In this document: positions 61,851-64,000 of the stretch, in pieces
Position numbering within the stretch: position 1 is the first letter of the stretch
Layout of the letters: every line of letters begins with the position of its first letter
Origin: Candidatus Hodarchaeota archaeon
GTDB taxonomy: Archaea; Asgardarchaeota; Heimdallarchaeia; Hodarchaeales; YT1-039
Length of the DNA stretch: 64,000 bases
Reading direction: 5' to 3'
Assembly (NCBI GenBank): GCA_016840025.1
Contig: JAEOTF010000069.1
Coordinates: 1 to 64,000 of the forward strand
Program-made: the position numbers and the translations under genes
The notes under the pieces: model-generated
Seen by the model: only the letters and a program-made list of their open reading frames with translations
Told to the model about the DNA's origin: nothing
The model's database searches: none

Positions 61851-61884
61851 CGATACTTCGTATCGCCACAGGTCGAGAATCGAC
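61851..61884. promoter_or_regulatory. Two adjacent dyads between iorA and the acyl-CoA dehydrogenase gene
   Basis: CGATAC-TTC-GTATCG (61851-61865) and GTCGA-GAA-TCGAC (61872-61884) are perfect palindromes seven bases apart in the 297-base divergent promoter region, 64-97 bases before the dehydrogenase start. They look like operator sites of a regulator controlling one or both operons. Confidence 0.5.
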
Positions 61885-61947
61885 TAAACTCAAAAAAGAA
61901 TTTAGAATAAGGTTTTTAAGCAAAAACTTCAATAATTGGTGTAGCTT

Positions 61948-63141
61948 ATGGCTTTTCAGTTTACTGAAGAACAAGAAATGTTTAGAGAAAGTGTAAGAGA
62001 CTTTTGTGAAAGGAAAATTGCGCCTATTGCGCTTGAAATGGAAGAAACCAAAGAGATACCTCAGGATATAAAGAAAGGCATGGCGGAACTTGGCCTTCTT
62101 GCCTGTACAGCCGATCCAGAATACGGTGGCTCAGGATTGGACGCTGTGAGCGCTGGAGTCATCGCCGAAGAGCTGGGAAAAGTAGATATGACTGGAAGTA
62201 TCCCCGTCTATTATCTGGTTCAAGCATCTTGGGGATTTCTCTTCAATAAATATGGTACTGAAGAAGCAAAAAAGGAAATATTCCCAAATGTAGTTAATGG
62301 GGATTGGTTTCTAGGGATAGCAACCACCGAGAGTGATGCGGGTTCAGATGTAGTCGGTAGTACAATGACGATAAAAAAAGACGGTGATGGATTCGTTGTT
62401 GATGGTGAAAAGATGTACATAAGCGGGGTACGAGAATCTGCAACAGGCGGTGGAGGACATGTTACAATTGCACATCAGACACCTGAACGTGGTAGCAGGG
62501 GAATGACAATGTTTTACCTGCCGTTAACCGCTGAAGGAATTACCCCAACGTATATCTCCGATTTAGGCAGAGAAGGAATCTCCTGCGGTGGCTTTTCCGC
62601 AGATAAGGTAAAAATCCCAGCACATTATATCATTGGAGAAGAAAATAAAGGATTTTACATCGTTCATGAAGGATATGAATATGCAAGGGCATTGATATCG
62701 GTAATATGCGCAGCAGCAGGTCTAAAATCTCTGGAAAATGGCATGGCATATGTGAAAGAGCGAAAAGTTTTCGGCACTGCTCTCGGAAAATTCGAGGAGA
62801 TAAATTTCCGATTGGCAGAACACTATACACGGCTCAGTGCATTAAGAGATATGGGATATAAGGCATTATGGCTTATTGACAGAGAACAGGAAGGCAAGGC
62901 AGGCAGATTTGAAGTAAGCAAAGCTGTAGCGATGGCAAAAATGTTCGCATCAGATTGGGCATGCAATGCGATTAATGACGTAATGCAATGGCAAGGTGCC
63001 TTTGGTTATTCGAGAGAGTGCCCCGATCAGGCTGCATGGAGAGCTGTTAGATCATTTTCACTTGCTGAGGGTTCAAGAGAAATTATGAAGATGATTGTTG
63101 CAAGAGAACTACTCGGCAAAGATTTCATCGCTTACAAATAA
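61948..63141 (+). CDS. Acyl-CoA dehydrogenase
   Basis: FAD enzyme oxidising acyl-CoA to enoyl-CoA. The 397-residue protein has the N-terminal FTEEQEMFRESVRDFCERKIAP, middle domain IATTESDAGSDVVGSTMTI, and C-terminal QWQGAFGYSRE and SLAEGSREIMKMIVAREL, with the catalytic Glu in AEGS. Chain-length specificity is not evident. etfB follows, so electrons probably go through ETF. A T-rich terminator lies between the two. Confidence 0.94.
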   Translation: MAFQFTEEQEMFRESVRDFCERKIAPIALEMEETKEIPQDIKKGMAELGLLACTADPEYGGSGLDAVSAGVIAEELGKVDMTGSIPVYYLVQASWGFLFNKYGTEEAKKEIFPNVVNGDWFLGIATTESDAGSDVVGSTMTIKKDGDGFVVDGEKMYISGVRESATGGGGHVTIAHQTPERGSRGMTMFYLPLTAEGITPTYISDLGREGISCGGFSADKVKIPAHYIIGEENKGFYIVHEGYEYARALISVICAAAGLKSLENGMAYVKERKVFGTALGKFEEINFRLAEHYTRLSALRDMGYKALWLIDREQEGKAGRFEVSKAVAMAKMFASDWACNAINDVMQWQGAFGYSRECPDQAAWRAVRSFSLAEGSREIMKMIVARELLGKDFIAYK

Positions 63142-63151
63142 AAAAACACCC

Positions 63152-63165
63152 TTTTTCTTTTTTTT
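63152..63165 (+). terminator. T-rich terminator after the acyl-CoA dehydrogenase
   Basis: T5-C-T8 starting 11 bases after the stop codon, so etfB may be transcribed in part from its own promoter. Confidence 0.5.
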
Positions 63166-63208
63166 AATACACTTTTAAGCCGTCAAATATACAAAAAACC
63201 TATATGTG

Positions 63209-64000
63209 ATGATTGTGAGATTCATAGTTTGTGTGAAACAGGTTCCCGATACCACCGAGGTCAAAGTCGATCCCGAGACCAATACGTTAGTCAGAGAAGG
63301 GGTTCCAAGCATTTTAAACCCTTTTGACCAGTTCGCCCTTGAGGAAGCTGTTAGAATGAAAAAAGAGGGAGATGAAATTGTTGCTATTTCGATGGGTCCT
63401 CCTCAAGCAAAGAAAGAACTAATGAAATGTCTTGCACTGGGTGCTGACAAGGCAATCTTGCTCAGTGATAGAGCCCTAGCAGGAGCAGATACATGGGCCA
63501 CAGCCTACACACTTACTCAAGCTATCAAAAAGATCGGAGACTTTGATCTAATATTCTGCGGTTATCAAGCAATCGATGGGGACACAGCGCAAGTTGGACC
63601 AGAAATAGCTGCTCAACTCGGTATTCCACAAGTTACATACGTGGAAAGTGTTGAAGAAATTAAGCCAAAAAGACTGGTGGCCAAAGCCCAAACGGAGGAT
63701 GGATATAAAATTGTGGAAGCTAAACTGCCTGCGCTTCTAACAGGAATTACTCCATCCTCATTTGAACCTACAAATCCTCCCTTGCCGAAAATAATTGGAG
63801 CAAAGAAGAAACCTTTCATCACTTGGAATGCGGATGACCTCGGCGGTGAAAAAGACAATTATGGGTTAGCAGGCTCGCTGACACAGGTTATTAAGGTTTA
63901 TAGTCCTCCTGTGAAAGAGAAAGGCGTTGTGATTACCGATGAGCCCAAAGCTGCAGTTAAGAAACTGATGGAATTACTATCTAAGGATCAGGTGATTTAA
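63209..64000 (+). CDS. etfB: Electron transfer flavoprotein subunit beta
   Basis: FixA/EtfB-type subunit that carries AMP or FAD and takes electrons from the acyl-CoA dehydrogenase. It starts IVRFIVCVKQVPDTTEVKVDPET; LNPFDQFALEEAVRMK and CGYQAIDGDTAQVGPEIAAQLGIPQVTYV match the family. The 263-residue protein ends at the last base of the window; etfA is expected next. GTG at 63206 and ATG at 63209 adjoin; the ATG is preferred. Confidence 0.95.
   Translation: MIVRFIVCVKQVPDTTEVKVDPETNTLVREGVPSILNPFDQFALEEAVRMKKEGDEIVAISMGPPQAKKELMKCLALGADKAILLSDRALAGADTWATAYTLTQAIKKIGDFDLIFCGYQAIDGDTAQVGPEIAAQLGIPQVTYVESVEEIKPKRLVAKAQTEDGYKIVEAKLPALLTGITPSSFEPTNPPLPKIIGAKKKPFITWNADDLGGEKDNYGLAGSLTQVIKVYSPPVKEKGVVITDEPKAAVKKLMELLSKDQVI

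Noticed and set aside
1..64000. CRISPR arrays, insertion sequences and rRNA genes
   Set aside because: No regularly spaced repeats of the right size, no transposase and no rRNA sequence were seen.

Overview
The window looks like a chromosomal stretch of an archaeon, most plausibly an Asgard (Heimdall-like) lineage. Archaeal identity is direct: Rpo7/Spt4, S24e/S27ae, Kae1/Bud32, GTP-dependent dephospho-CoA kinase, Lsm, Nop5/fibrillarin, GPN-loop GTPase, Trm1, and GGTGATC-like Shine-Dalgarno sites. The Asgard reading is inference from eukaryote-like genes: two tandem OSTC/Ost3-Ost6-like membrane proteins, a probable Rpo8 (Rpb8), an AN1 zinc finger fused to a site-2 protease, and a possible PAC3/PAC4-type chaperone. 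No diagnostic ESCRT, actin or ubiquitin genes and no rRNA are present, so the lineage is not proven.

Layout. 1-2.5 kb: K+-independent H+-pyrophosphatase. 2.9-7.9 kb: information-processing cluster on + (rpo7, spt4, two unknowns, dephospho-CoA kinase, rps24e, rps27ae, kae1, bud32). 7.9-13.3 kb, mostly -: PAC2 protein, cis-prenyltransferase, tRNA-Leu, Rpo8-like, Lsm, OB-fold protein, fibrillarin, Nop5. 13.3-19.9 kb: RlmE-type methylase, GPN GTPase, Trm1, tRNA-Ser(TGA), two OSTC-like genes, UbiX, HAD phosphatase, PAC3/4-like. 20-28 kb: two paralogous HEITH metalloproteases, a PAPS-reductase/ferredoxin fusion, a small zinc ribbon, tRNA-Ser(GCT), a COG4080 protein and the AN1-M50 protease.

28-61 kb is more accessory: adenine and cytosine DNA methyltransferases, an AlbA_2 protein, a heliorhodopsin with a linked membrane gene, flavoproteins, a RecB/RNase H-type nuclease, surface-anchored secreted proteins, a divergent PIN/UPF0175 pair, a TFB-like cyclin-fold protein without zinc ribbon, an HEPN-motif protein next to a large unknown gene, a ParB-radical SAM fusion, and two large paralogs of unknown function. 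It also holds broken genes and long AT-rich gaps. 58-64 kb returns to metabolism: TrmO, a cysteine hydrolase, indolepyruvate ferredoxin oxidoreductase (IorAB), acyl-CoA dehydrogenase and ETF-beta, consistent with amino-acid and acyl-CoA oxidation feeding ferredoxin and ETF.

The most striking observations are: (i) all three tRNA genes are class II (Leu, Ser, Ser), all carry an apparent insertion of about 30 nt in the D-loop, and both Ser genes carry a second one in the variable arm; (ii) the ParB-radical SAM fusion abutting a small gene; (iii) the heliorhodopsin two-gene unit; (iv) the HEPN-motif pair; (v) the tandem OSTC-like genes. All calls were made by reading; no database search was run.
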